64,000 nt of DNA from Lytechinus variegatus (taxonomy: Eukaryota; Echinodermata; Echinoidea; Temnopleuroida; Toxopneustidae): NCBI RefSeq assembly GCF_018143015.1, contig NC_054740.1:71507856-71571855 (forward strand), in the 5' to 3' direction. Below the pieces are notes generated by a model that made no database searches, was not told where the DNA came from, and saw nothing but the letters and a program-made list of their open reading frames with translations. Shown one piece after another: positions 24,686-38,142 of this stretch (the stretch's first letter is position 1; each line of letters starts with the position of its first letter). Position numbers and translations under genes: made by a program.

Positions 24686-27600
24686 TGATTGCTTTCAACC
24701 ATGTAATTAGTAATAGATAAGAATCGGTGCTGTCTGCAATTTTACTTTTTTTTAATAGAAGTTCATTGCCATTAATTGTATTTTATAATTAATTGCCTCT
24801 TAATTTTATTTTGTAATATAGCTGTACATGACTTGTAATGATAATGAATAGTATTTATATTGCGCATTTCATATAATGTCACATTTCTGATTGCCCTTCA
24901 GAAAAAAAGAAAGAAAAATACCTGTTGCAAGAGTTACTTTGTTGAATTTAGGTACATTTTTAATTTATAAGTTTTAACATCTTTTAGAAAAAAATGTCAT
25001 ATATCAATTACTTTTTAGATGTGAATTCGGGAGCTTGTTCCCTGAAACCGGGTCTGAATAATGAATAATTTTTTTACCATTGTTTTTAAATATTGGACAA
25101 ATAATTAGTATTGTGTGAATGAAGCATGTAGAAATGAAGAATGTATTAATTTTATAGTCAAATATTTAAAAGGAAAGTAAAATTACACCATGTTTGGTAA
25201 GCTATCCTCGCCTCTCAACAAATACAAATACTAGTACAATTTATTATATTAGAATACCATGTGTTATCCTTATTTCATGTAACTCATTTCGCATATGTGA
25301 TTAGACCTTGCTGTGCATGTCAAGGGGAGGGCTTTATGCTAGGAAATTTTCAGGGGAAGTGGCAGCCTGCATTGTTCTAACTTTGATAGGAGGACATGTC
25401 ACACTTCAGTCATTCTTTTTGTTAGATTTTATTCCCTCATTTTAATATGGAGATTTATGTGAGCTCATAACACATTGTGATTTCAATCGGTTGAAGAGCC
25501 TTTTTAACAGTATGACATGTATCTAATTTCAATTGCCCTAATAGCTTCATTTCTGATCACATTTTACTATAACTTGATGTGGTATTTTAGGTAATGACAG
25601 TTTCTAGTTTATACCATGTTATGCAGGTGCTAGCATCAGAGTTGCCAAATGTTCAATTTTTCCAGTATTTCATCTTAGTTTTAATGAAAAAAAAATCTCC
25701 AATATATTTCTTGAAAAATCATAATATGCAGGTTTCTGGAGAAATGCACAATACTCTTCTTTTTTGTTACACCAAACATTTTTTCTTTCATCTCTCATAA
25801 TACTGGAATTCTTTTGTACCAGTTTGGCATCCCTACATGTACATCAGCATTGTGCATATGTTGGCCAAAAAAAAATTGGAGGAGGAGGAGAAGGGGGGGG
25901 GGGTTCAAGTTCAAGCTTCATCCAAATAGATTTATGAGAGTGGCAGTCCCAGATGGTCAGAGTGTAAATGTCACATAGGTCATATACAATAAGTCTCTTT
26001 CTCCAGATATTTGAAGAACCGTTATAGGGTTCAAATGTGCCTGTGTGCTTTTAAATTTTGTTTTCATGAACTAACACCAGGGGCCTATTTCATAAAGGAC
26101 TTCCAACTGTTGTAACTTTTCCATTATGGCAGTAATCATGGAAACCTTGATAATGTTTGCCTGCTGAGCCCTGTTACCATGGTAGTTGCCATAATGGCAA
26201 AAAGTTACAACAGTTGCAAGTCCTTTATGAAACGGGACCCAGGTTTTACCCCATTAAGAAGAGTTGGGCTAATATAATCAGAATATTACAAATCTGTTCT
26301 TTCACATGATATAAAGGGTTTTTCCGTAAGCAAAAGGTTAAGTATGAGAGTGTATAGTAAACATATCACCTTATTTTCAAGCAGTACTTGCATGTGCCCG
26401 TTTGTCGCAACAGCTGGGCAATTCCATTAAGTATGTACGTCCTACCCTATGTGTGTGAGACCTTCATGAAATTTTCTGTCTTTGATTTCTGGTTCTTTTG
26501 GTAGTCTTTAATGCTCTCAAATGATCATGACTTGGTCAGTTTATGATGTGAAACTTGAGAAAATTGGGGTTGGATGTACAAGAAGGTTCATTATTTTGTG
26601 AAATTGCCCAGCGACAACTTTCAAGAGCCACGTTGAGAATATCACATGGAATATTACTTATTGCTTGTTTGTTGTTTTTTGTTAAAGCATTTTCAGTTGA
26701 TGGATTTTGAAGTGAAATTGAAGTCTTCAGATTACCTCCAGTCAAATATGTATATGAATAATACCGTGATTACATTGTGGAAAGGAAGTCTCAAACAGTT
26801 CTATGAATATTTTAATAAGATATTTTAGGAAGTTTTTAATTTCTGACCTAATTTCATATCAGCCCAATGGCAGCCACGGAGGATTAGGGTTTGGATGGGA
26901 TGATGTTGGCTTAAACATGTTTCGTAATGCATATAAATTTTGGAAGGTTTTTTTTTCAGCTGCCTTTAAATCTTTTCTAATTTCCAAATATTTGATGTAA
27001 TGAAGCTCTTTGAACAATTACATTAATGTTATTTCCTATGAATATTTTGCACATGTCATACTTTTTTTTCTTCCTGTCATGCTTTTTTCATAATTTTAAT
27101 GTTTATGTTATTACAGTATTTTTTTTATAAAAGATTATATATATACAAAGAAACATTACAATTTTGAATATGTTTAATTCAGTGTGATTATTACAAATAC
27201 CTTTGAAAGATATGTTGAAGTTTTATTGTGACTTGTATGTCAACATATTTTGGTAAGTTGTGCGACATAGTTTTGACTGAATCGTTGCCTTTTGTGCGAA
27301 ATAAAACTGTTGGGCAATTCTATGGAATAGTTTTATACTGCTTATTTTGTCTGTATTAACTTGTGGAAAAATCGGAAGGTGTGAAAGTGAAATACAAAAT
27401 GAAACATGAATTTTGAAATTGTAATCCGAAGGGTACATAAATTTTTCAAGTATAGAAAAAGAAGAAATGGGAAAGAAAAGGAAGAGAGAGAGAGAAAAAA
27501 GAATATGTAAAGGTGTTACCCTATATTTCACTTGTAAATCCAAGAAAAAACAAGTAATCTTCCCCCCCCCCTTTATCAAAATATCATGACACAACCCAAG

Positions 27601-28192
27601 ATTGTAATGCACATATTGTGCTCTCAAAAAGGGTATATTGACATATTTCCCATAAGGAGGTATTGTAACTTTCACTAGTTATTAGTTCATTTCAAGAGGA
27701 GCCCCCCTCCCCGGTGCCTCTCCCCTAAAAAAAGGAAAACGCCAACACAGTTCTACCAAGAAAAAAAGGAGAAAGGGGCGATAAGGAAAGAAAGAGGGTG
27801 AAATTGTATATCATTTTCTAATCATAGTTCAAAGTATAGCATTAAAAAGCTTTTCGTAGTATTAGAGGGAATTTTTGCTGGCTCGCGACTTGTTAGAAAT
27901 TTGATGCACCATGTTTGGCCTCTCAAATTGTGAAAAAAAATCCCCCCCCCCTTAACACCACTGGCCTTATGCATCACAATATAAATTAATTAAAAAAAAA
28001 CACGTTGTCGAATGGGACAGCCTGTGTTTCACTTATTCTAAAACAATTTAGGCGGGGGAGGGGGGAGCATTCTCTTGGGAGAACAATTGCTTTTTCATTT
28101 TGTATTTGCCTTTTTGACGATATCCTAATAGAGTGCAGCGCGCACAGAAAGAACGAGTTTTTGACTAAACGAAGACACCAAAAATTCCTGTA
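24686..28192. other. CDC6 3' flank and CDC6-CWC22 intergenic spacer
   Basis: No further gene is supported. It starts with the CDC6 3'UTR, of unknown length, and ends with the CWC22 promoter and 5'UTR. In between are AT-rich sequence, a foldback MITE (26081-26240) and G/C-tract repeat remnants near 25870-25905 and 27690-27965. A G-rich stretch (AGGCGGGGGAGGGGGG) at 28050-28067 might act as a GC box for CWC22. Confidence 0.5.
26081..26240. mobile_element. 160 bp foldback MITE (CATAAAGGACTTGCAACTG family)
   Basis: The left arm has TTTCATAAAGGACTTCCAAC and TGTTGTAACTTTTCCATTAT. The right arm is its inverted copy, with ATAATGGCAAAAAGTTACAA, CAGTTGCAAGTCCTTTATGA and AACGGGACCC. The outer ends GGGGCCTATTTC and GAAACGGGACCC complete about 60 bp of imperfect pairing. 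It is non-coding and lies in the spacer after CDC6. Confidence 0.8.
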
Positions 28193-31100
28193 ATGCCGGA
28201 TTCAGACAGGTAAATATTATTTGTTTATAACTTCTTTGGAGTTCATTATATTTTCGTTAATCTCATGTATGAAACAAGTCATAGATCTTGGGTCTGGATC
28301 CCGAATTTACTGTTTTAAAAATCACAGAACAAAGCGTAACTCGTATCGGAACTTACGACGTTAACGCAAATGCAGTGCAGTGGCAATGTAGCATTAGAAT
28401 CGTTACTTGGGGATCCTACTCCTAGTCGGTATTCCATATTGCGTTTGTGACATATGGGTTTGAGTTTGTGTGGTATTTTCGGTCAAAGGAAAGCTTTGAA
28501 TTTGTCCTGTTTGTTAGAAATAATCTTTTCTTGGTTTCCTTTCGTTAGGGAAGCTGCTACTGGTACTATGTCTATGATGTCACAAATAGAAAATTTAAAT
28601 TCTAACTTTTTAATATTTCTAGTTTTTTTATTTTTCTTATTTTAATGGATTTTTGGCGCAAAATGCAGTTTTGCACCAGCTGACTTAGTCTTGGCAAATT
28701 TCCCCACCTGAAATTGTTTGCAAATGGCATGGCAAGTCTTTCGGTTAAATTTCGAGGTCAAACAATATTCCCACCATGCCCACCACTTTTCCAAATATCG
28801 CGATTGTATTTTGGCTCTGATCTCGGCGTTACAATGATTGTTCCATTTACTAAGGTTTGGTTTTGCCATAATCTTGATATGGATTAAGTAAGAGTGGCTA
28901 CCAAAAGATTTGCTTGCAGCGTGACAGCTCATCCGTTTGTTTGCCACATGTTCAACTTCACTTCATTTCATATCAAAATTACGGCCAAAGCGAAGTGATA
29001 TCTGACTGAAAATTAACACGATGACGAAGCCGAAATAAAGTCATTCTCGATCGCGATATTCAGAAAAGCGGTGGGCATATTGACCTTGAAATGTGATTGA
29101 GAGACTTGCTACATGACATTCAAGAAATACTGCTGAGAAATTTGCTCAAAATTGGCTGGTGCGAAACTGCATTAACATCAGATTTGGCAAGAGTTCCATA
29201 TGCATCCCCCACTAAAATTGACAATAAAATTGAAAAAAGGAGAAGGTTCAGAATTGCTAGCATAGCGGGAAGAGGTCTTGACTGCAGATAAAATGAGGTG
29301 AGTCTGAGTCCCAACTAAGGTACATGTAAGCAAAGCCAATAGTAAAAAAATTATAGAAAAATCTGAGGTGAATGAACTGGAAGTCTCAACAACCTTTTGT
29401 TCCCCTTTAAGTTGTGTCATAATGTGTTGGTGCTTGTGTTTGGGTGGAGGCAATAGTTCCATATGCACCCCCACTGAAATTGAAATGAAAAATGGAGAAG
29501 GTTCAAAATAATATATCTAGCCCTAATATGATGGTGGAGTAGAAATACATGTACATACCAAAGTATGGCTTTATTCTGTCAAATTTTTGAGTAGGATTGA
29601 GTATGTGTAATTGTCCATAGACATCAATTTATTTAGTCAGTAAAGAGTCTCAGTCTAGACTAGTCGGAACTGTCGGCTTTTATCGCTAAAAAAACCTCTT
29701 CTGGTATCAGCACTCGCTAGCATAGCAAGGTAAGAAACAGTAAAAAATTGACAGAGAAATATGAAGTGAACAAACTGGAAGTCTCAACAATCTTGTTATT
29801 TTGGGTGGGGGATGGGTTCTCTTTCCCAGGTGAAGAGGAACAAAAATCCTTCGCTAACACTTAAGAGGAGGTTAGTCTCCAATAAATGCTTCTGGCACTT
29901 CTTCGTATCAATCGCACAGAGAAGTATACCCATTGTAACTTCAAGTTAACAAGTCCTGGAAAAAAAAACTTGTAAAATTGCAATAATTATCATTCTGCAA
30001 GTTTTCACGAAAGGATTATAAAAACCTGACTTTTGCGGGAGGAGGATGCCTCACCAAAAGTAGTTGAGGAACCATGAAAAAAATACTGGTATTTGTGCTG
30101 TTTTGGCTTCTGCCATGGCTTATAATGATTCCATATTTTAGCAATTCATAACTTTGACATTGTTTAATAGTTATTTCTGGCTGTTCTTTTTCCTCTGAAA
30201 ATATCTTGTCATTTTGGTTGGATTCCCCTCTACAGCGATATTAAATTTTGTCTGTGTAACTTGCATCTTCTCAGTTGTTCACATCCATCTTATTGATTGA
30301 ATTTATTTTTTAATTGTTTCATTTTCATTAGATATTCAAAGAGATAGATAGATCTACATAAAACTATCTTTCTTGGATTCAACTTCTGTAAAAGCTTTTC
30401 ATTTTTTAGTCATAAAACAGTCACTTGCATGACAAATTGGTACTTCATGTTTTCGTGCATACTGAAATCCTCCATCAACAATGTTCTCTATGTACTTAAC
30501 AATGATCTATCCCACAAAGAAGCTAGATTTGCTTTGCTGAAGTTTGCTCCAATGACAGTAAAATAAGTAAGATGTCTTTTATCAGGAGGTAATCTTGATA
30601 GACAGGGTCCCGTAATAGTGAGATTCTCTTCTTTATTGTAGTGAAAGAGATTCCAGTGATTCTGCATCTTCAAGCGATGCATCACCAAGTCATGTAAGAG
30701 ATAAAAAATATAGTAGGCGGGAGAAGGATGACGGAAGTGAACGTCGGAGGATGGGAAGAAGATCTCCATCCCCAAGACATGGATCGACGAGGAGTTCAAG
30801 GAGTAATGAGAGGAGAAGGAGTAAGGATGAGATGAGAGACAGATCTTCAGATGAAGAAGATGTGGAATATCAGGATGAGAGGAAGAAGCAACATCCAAGG
30901 AAATTCCTCAAGAGGGATGATGCTGAAGATGGAAAGGCGATGGAAAGACAGAGGGGAGAAAATGATGAAAATAATCATAGAAAACACAAATCTGATGATG
31001 AGCTCTCCGTTGGTGCTGATTCAGACTTTGACAACCTGCAAGAAGGGTAAGAAAAACCATAAGATTCATATTTCACATCTTTACATAAAATATGCATCCA

Positions 31101-34100
31101 TGAAATGCTCATTTGTTGTTGATATTTCCTTCATAGTCTTTTGGTTGTAAAATGCCCCGTGTATTTGGTAGTACTTGGCTGATTGATCATTGTCATATTC
31201 TATTTTATCAAACTATGAGTGGTTAATTCAGAGCTTTGACCAGCATTGATTGACATTGGCCTATGCAACCAAAGCTTACCGGGTATTTTGTAATTCAACA
31301 CATACTCAGTGTTTCCAAAATAATTTATCTTCACACCATTATGTTTCTGTTAATGATAAATCTTTTGATTTTAATATTTCAGCATCACCAATATGCTTAT
31401 GTTTAATTAAATCTTTTGGTTTTTTATATTTTAGCATCACCGAAGCCACTCAACAGCAGCAACAACGAAGGAAACCTGCTAGGTTTGACAGTGACAGTGA
31501 TGACAGTGATAATAGTCAAGACTGGAGAGAACAAAGGGTGAAAAGTGTTCTACAAAGCCATGTGCAGCAAGTAGAGGAGAGAAAAAAATGGTAAGAGATG
31601 ATATTGTTTTTATATTAGAAAAGAAAAAATGTACCAATTCTGGCTTCACCATATGCATGATTTCACAGTAGTGGCCTTTGTCTGTCTCAGAAATTAAAAT
31701 TGGACAGGATAACAAACTGATTTTCTACAAGCTAAATCAAACTATTATAATATTTGATCAGAGACATATCAGATAACATCCTTTGTCTCTTGTTTACACT
31801 CTAAGTGTACAAAAGAATTAAGGAGTGCTAATGTGGTTCTATAGTCTATTACAGTGATAATTGTTTATACAACAATTTCTATATCTTTGGTCTCCATGGG
31901 TGGTGGTCAGCGGCATTAATTCATGTTTTCAGGTTGTCCTTCCTTTCCCATTTTCATTCTCAGGATAAATAAAGAATTTTTGTTTGATAAACTTTAAAGT
32001 CTCCAAGTACGCATGTGTGGCTATCAATGTCAAAGTCACACAGGTCTTTCTGCCTATGGGTGTGAGTATGACAATGACCTGATTTGAAGTTCATGAGGTC
32101 AATAGTTTTTACAGTGGGCATTATTTGAAAATTTCAGAAGGAAGGTGTGGACTGCATTTCTGAACTAGAAATGGCAAAGGCATGACTTTGACTGTGCACA
32201 GTCAAAAATCCATCAGCTCACAATTAATGACACAGTGACGGCAATGAGTCCAACTCAGACAGAACAGCGCTCTTATGCTATTTTAAACAACAGACCGACC
32301 ATTCTGCTCAGAGTTTGCAGTTACCAAATTCATGTCAGCAGTGTTTTCCCCCCATTACCATAAAGTGTTTTGTTGTATTTATTGCATTCAGGGACATTGC
32401 TTCTGATGATGAAGACGGACAACAGAAGAAAATGCAGAGTGCTGTTGGAAGCAACATCATCCACGGGAACGTTAGAGAGGTAGAAGACGGTGAATTGGAC
32501 AGACACTCCGACCGGGATACAGAGAGAGGAGATCGAAGGAAGAGGAAGAAGGAAGAAAAGGAAGAGGACAGCAGAGATAGAGAGCGGAGGAGAGATAGAG
32601 ACAGGGATCGAGACCGTGATAGGAGGAGAGAAGGAAGGGACAGAGAAGAGAGAGACAGAAGGGGAAGAGATGGTGATAGATCCAGTTCTAGGTTCGTAGT
32701 AGTTATCATTTGAGAACTTTAATTGCACTCCATATGTATTGTGATAATACAAAGAAAGGATAGGGAAAGAAAGGACTTGCTTCATATCGATCAATTAAAC
32801 TGGCAATTTTAGCTGAAATTTGTGGTCTGTTTGAACATGTTTTCGTGGTCCTGTTTCTTCTGCCATCTAAGCTACCATGGGTTAATCTAAACCATAAATG
32901 GAGATAAGTGGGGAAAAATTCTCAGTACGTTTTTTGGCACCTTCGTTGTACATTACATAGCGTTTTTTTCCCCATTCTCACGGGCTCAGCATTCCATCTT
33001 GTTATGTGAACAAAAAGAATTTTGTGTCAAAGCTTCTTGTAAAGACCCCATAATGGTATTTTGTTTAAAATCTCATTTCCTAATTTTTGTCTTGTTTTCC
33101 ATGTGGATTTCAATATTTATTATTGAGATGGAAAAAAATGAAGAAAGAATTAATGAGTTAGTTGTCTAACATCTTTCCAAATGTTACATGTATAATTCTT
33201 TCCTTTTTTTTGTATTTCTTAAAAAGAGTATCTTAAAGCCTGAATTTCATACTTAATCCTAACTTAGTTAAGAAATGTAACACAGTGTTCAATATTAGTA
33301 TTTCGGTCATGAAAACCAGTTTATAAGCTGTGAATTAAAATTGAGGGAAATAGATTTTGATTTTATTGTTGCAGATTGAACAAGTCTATTTATCATATTC
33401 TGTTATGCTGCTGTGGCCACCAGGTGGCGACTCCACTCAATCCGTTAATCAAATTAAGTCTTACACTACTTTGTCTAGATGAACGTTTTATATGAGTATA
33501 TTTTTTATATGACATTAAAAATAATTAGTAGATGAAGAATGATTAGACTATCTGCTCATAAAGACTGCTTTTCTTGTCTACCACCTGTGGTCTTTTAAGA
33601 CAGGTATCACTGTACCTAGCCTGTATCATCTTTCCCTCTGATTTAATTGTTCAGATGTACATGTAATGAACTGACTTTAACGATACATTCGGCTTAAAAT
33701 TGATGAATTATTATGACTTTCAGGAGAGAAGACCGTGATGGAAGGGGTAGATCTCGTTCACCAAACCACTACAGCAAGATGAAAGACAAATATGAAGAAA
33801 GATTCCAACGTTCCAGGCAGGACAGATTGGAAGAGGGGGAGGTGGAGGAGACGGGTGGATACGAAGATGCTCGGAGAAGATTCAGGAATAGGAGATTCAG
33901 AGATGAGGAGGAAGAGAGAAGGAAGTGGGATGGAAGTAAAGACCAAGACAACACTCGACGGTGAGTGTGTATCGTATCTTTTTAATTGATTGTCTTTAAT
34001 TCTTAATCTTTGTTGTTGCCAGGTTTGCCATATTACCTGCCTTGAATATATTACCATTAATACCATGAATGATAATGAAGAGGGAGTGATTCAATGATTG

Positions 34101-37100
34101 TCAAAATCAATTTGTAGACCAGTATGATTTATGTAATTGATTTTTAAAGATGTGACTCACTTCTGCTACAAGTATGTTAAAAAAATTATGTCTGACTAAT
34201 GGAAGTTACATGTACTCTAAATGTTAAGATATCATATTTTATTTTTGTTGCATCTTAGAGGGCTGAAAAGTTTCCAATCCTTGGTTCCTTACGTTATAAG
34301 CATGCACGCCCTCTATCTAATAGTAATAGGTACCAACAATGATTGCATAACCTGTCTCCATGTGATCTATCAACTGATAAAGGTTTTGCTTTGGTTGATT
34401 TTATCTTGTTAGGAGGAGAAGAGACGGTGAAGAGGAGAACAAAGAGAATGCTGAACCTCCTCCCAAGAAGAAGAAACCAGAGGTGGATCCTATTCTAACA
34501 AAGACAGGTGGAGCTTATATCCCTCCAGCTAAACTTAGAATGATGCAAGAACAGATAACAGATAAAACAAGGTAAATAATTCAGTATCAAATTAGATGTC
34601 TAGACTGTAATGCTCTTATGCTTGATGATGACTTTAAAAAGTCCTGTTGATTGTGACCATTGATGTAGGTGATGGGCAAACTGACAATCTCAAAGTGAGT
34701 TGGATGTAGCTGTTCTGATTTGAAAGTGAGGATAGATAGATGGATAGAAAGGAAGTAATAATTTGTCTTAGTGATTATACGTTTTATATATTCCAGGTTT
34801 AACACAATTTAGATAAATGTATGGAGCAAACAATATTTATACTTATCTACAATAAAGAATGTTCTGCAAATATATTGTGTCTCGAGATTTAGGCTTGTTT
34901 CACTGCAAGCATGTCGGTATACTGCACACTCATCTAGATAGTACTTGAGCAAGGTGATTTTTATATAATGTCTTTCTTGAATGTATTGGCCGGTAATGTT
35001 ATAGTATCATTGCTTTATGTAAGAGCGTGGCTATTTTTGTCTCACCTGCGAAGCAGAGTGAGACTATAGGCGCCGCTTTTCCGACGGTGGCGGCGTCAAC
35101 ATCAAATCTTAACCTGAGGTTAAGTTTTTGAAATGACATCATAACTTAGAAAGTATATGGACCTAGTTCATGAAACTTGGCCATAAGGTTAATCAAGTAT
35201 TACTGAACATCCTATTAGAGTTTCATGTCACATGACCAAGGTCAAAGGTCATTTAGGGTCAATGAACTTAGACCATGTTGGAGGAATCAACATCGAAATC
35301 TTAACCTGAGGTTAAGTTTTTGAAATGTCATCATAACTTAGAAAATATATAGACCTAGTTCATGAAACTTGGACATAAGGTTAATCAAGTATCACTGAAC
35401 ATCCTGCATGAGTTTCACGTCACATGACCAAGGTCAAAGGTCATTTAGGGTCAATGAACTTTGGCCGAATTAGGGATATCTGTTGAATTCCCATCATACC
35501 TTTGAATGTTTATGGATCTGATTCATGAAACTTGGACATAATAGTAATCAAGCATCACTGAATAATTTGTGCAAGTTTCAGGTCTCATGATTAAGGTCAA
35601 AGGTCATTTAGGGTCAATGAACTTTGGCCGAATCAGGGGTATCTGTTGAATTACCATCATAACTTTGAAAGTTTATTAGTCTAGTTCATTAAACTTGGAC
35701 ATATGAGTAATCAAATATCACTGAACATCCTGTGCGCATTTCAGGTCACATGACCAAGGTCAAAGGTCAATGAACTTTGGCCGAATTGGGTGTATCTGTT
35801 GAATTACCATCATAACTTTGAAAGTTTATGGATCTGATTCATGAAACTTGTACATAAGAGTAATCAAGTATCACTGAACATCCTGTGCGAGTTTTTGGTC
35901 ACATGATCAAGGTCAAAGATCATGTAAGGTCAATGAACTTTGGCTATGTTGGGGTTTTTTGTTGAATAACCATCATATCTCTGTAAGTTTATTGGTCTCG
36001 TTCATAAAAAGTGGACATAAGAGTAACCATGTATCACTGAACATCTTGTGTGAGTTAGAGTAGTATTCAAAGTCAGCACTGCTGCTATATTGAACCGCGT
36101 GATGCAGGTGAGACGGCCAGAGGCATTCCACTTGTTATTTGTTTGCGACTCTTGATTGATTCTTCCACTGCAGTTACACTGTTTAACTGTTGCAGCAGAG
36201 TAACTAAAGGTTGTTGCAAAAAAAAGAAGAATAAAACAGATACACCCATATTAAATGCAGTCGTACAAACTTGTAATAATTCATAGTTCATTGTAACCCT
36301 TGTTCATTTGTCCTTACAGTGTAGCATACCAGAGGATATCATGGGAAGCTTTGAAGAAGAGCATCAATGGTCTGGTAAACAAGGCTAATATTTCAAATCT
36401 TGGCTTGATTGTGCAAGAGATGCTACAGCTCAACATCGTACGAGGACGGTATGTAAATCTATGAAATCTGCAAAGCTTGTTTTATGCCAGCTTGTTGGAA
36501 ATGACAAATATACAGAAAATTACCATAGTGCATGTACAATGTAATGTACATTACATTAAACTTCAGCAAAAACCTCATATTGGGACCATGATTTATTGCC
36601 TCATGAATATTATATTATGAATGATTGAGTTTTTGCTGTTTCAGAGAGGAAATTTGCCTTGAAAGGTTATTAAACCAGAAATCACCCTCTAATTCAAATC
36701 CCACTCACCAGAGTTTGAGGGAAATAGTAGGAAAGATGCCATCCCTAACCAGTGGTATTCCCTTTTATTCACATTTGATTAGTTTTAGCTGGAAAAGGGT
36801 ATATTTGAACATTGCTCTACATTGTTAGACAATTATTTATGGGGGGGGGGGGGGTGGTTGCTGTTATATCGCCACATAGTGGATTTATAACTGGTGTTAA
36901 TTGAATTGTTTTGCAAGCTAAAGCAGTAATTGATGTTCTCATATTAATTGTTCTTTTCAGTGGTTGGTTAGCTAAAGCAGTAATTGATGTTCTCATATTA
37001 ATTGTTCTTTTCAGTGGTTGGTTAGCTAAAGCAGTAATTGATGCCCAGGCTGCCTCTCCCACCTTCACACATGTGTATGCAGCATTTATAGCCATCATCA

Positions 37101-38060
37101 ATACAAAGGTAAGACACAGCAATGGATCTCTTCTTACTTGATCATAATCCATCATTCCTTGAACTAGTGGAACTAAACCTTTTTATACCTCCGCCAAACA
37201 TAGTGGTTGCTGGGGGCATTATTTATACAGGTAAGGGCCTGTAATAAAGCAAGTCTGCAAAAATTGCTTTGGCTTTGACAGACAGTGGTTCTAATTATAC
37301 AAAGACAATATGCCAAACAAAATTGTCTTGCCCTCCTTATGGGTTACTGCAGGAGCTGTTATAGTAACAGTACTCAAATCCCCTTTAGTTGTAAAAAGCT
37401 CAAGGGGGTTGGGAGGAGCAGAATCTACCACCTCAAAGTTTTAGTCACCATATCTCTATCTGTGATTCTAGCAATTTTGTAATTTTGATGCTTTCTACTG
37501 ACTTGTTTTTCCTGTTCTGCTGATTTTATTGTAATAAACTTGGCTTCTGATTTAGGTAAATCATTTCTATAAATCCCATTGTGAATCATAAAATGATCTT
37601 TCTCATTGGCTTATTCCTGCCAATGATTTCTAGTAGATAAAAATGAACCTTGGATTTCACTCCATCCATATGTCTAATTGTCCTCTTGTGAGAATTCAAT
37701 AAAATTTCATTCTTGTTGCATAATCAGTTGAAATGATTATAATTGTGATTCTTAATCATCATCCCCTCCTTTTCTAGTTTCCTCAAAATGGAGAATTGAT
37801 CCTGCGTAGGCTCATCACTAATTTCAAGAAGGGTTATCGCCGTAATGACAAGAAACTTTGTCTGTCGTCAACCAGATTTATTGCTCACTTGGTCAACCAG
37901 CAAGTGGTAAGATACATTCTTTTCTTTATTGTGATGGTGATCATTGCAATGACAATGACAGTGGCATTGATGGTGATGAGTGTAATAGAGATGGTTATGG
38001 GTACATTTATGTTGACAACGGTGATGTTAATGACAGTGACAATGCTGGTAATGATGATGG

Positions 38061-38142
<82 letters not shown>

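Noticed and set aside
28642-28947. 101-codon minus-strand ORF in CWC22 intron 1
   Set aside because: There is no recognisable motif, splice support or codon bias, and it lies inside the intron of a well-supported + strand gene.
30751-30753. ATG at 30751 ([11 protein letters not shown]) as the CWC22 start
   Set aside because: The exon begins at an acceptor at 30642 and is open in frame upstream of this ATG. The 28193-28209 exon joins it in perfect phase with a matching S/D/E-rich sequence.
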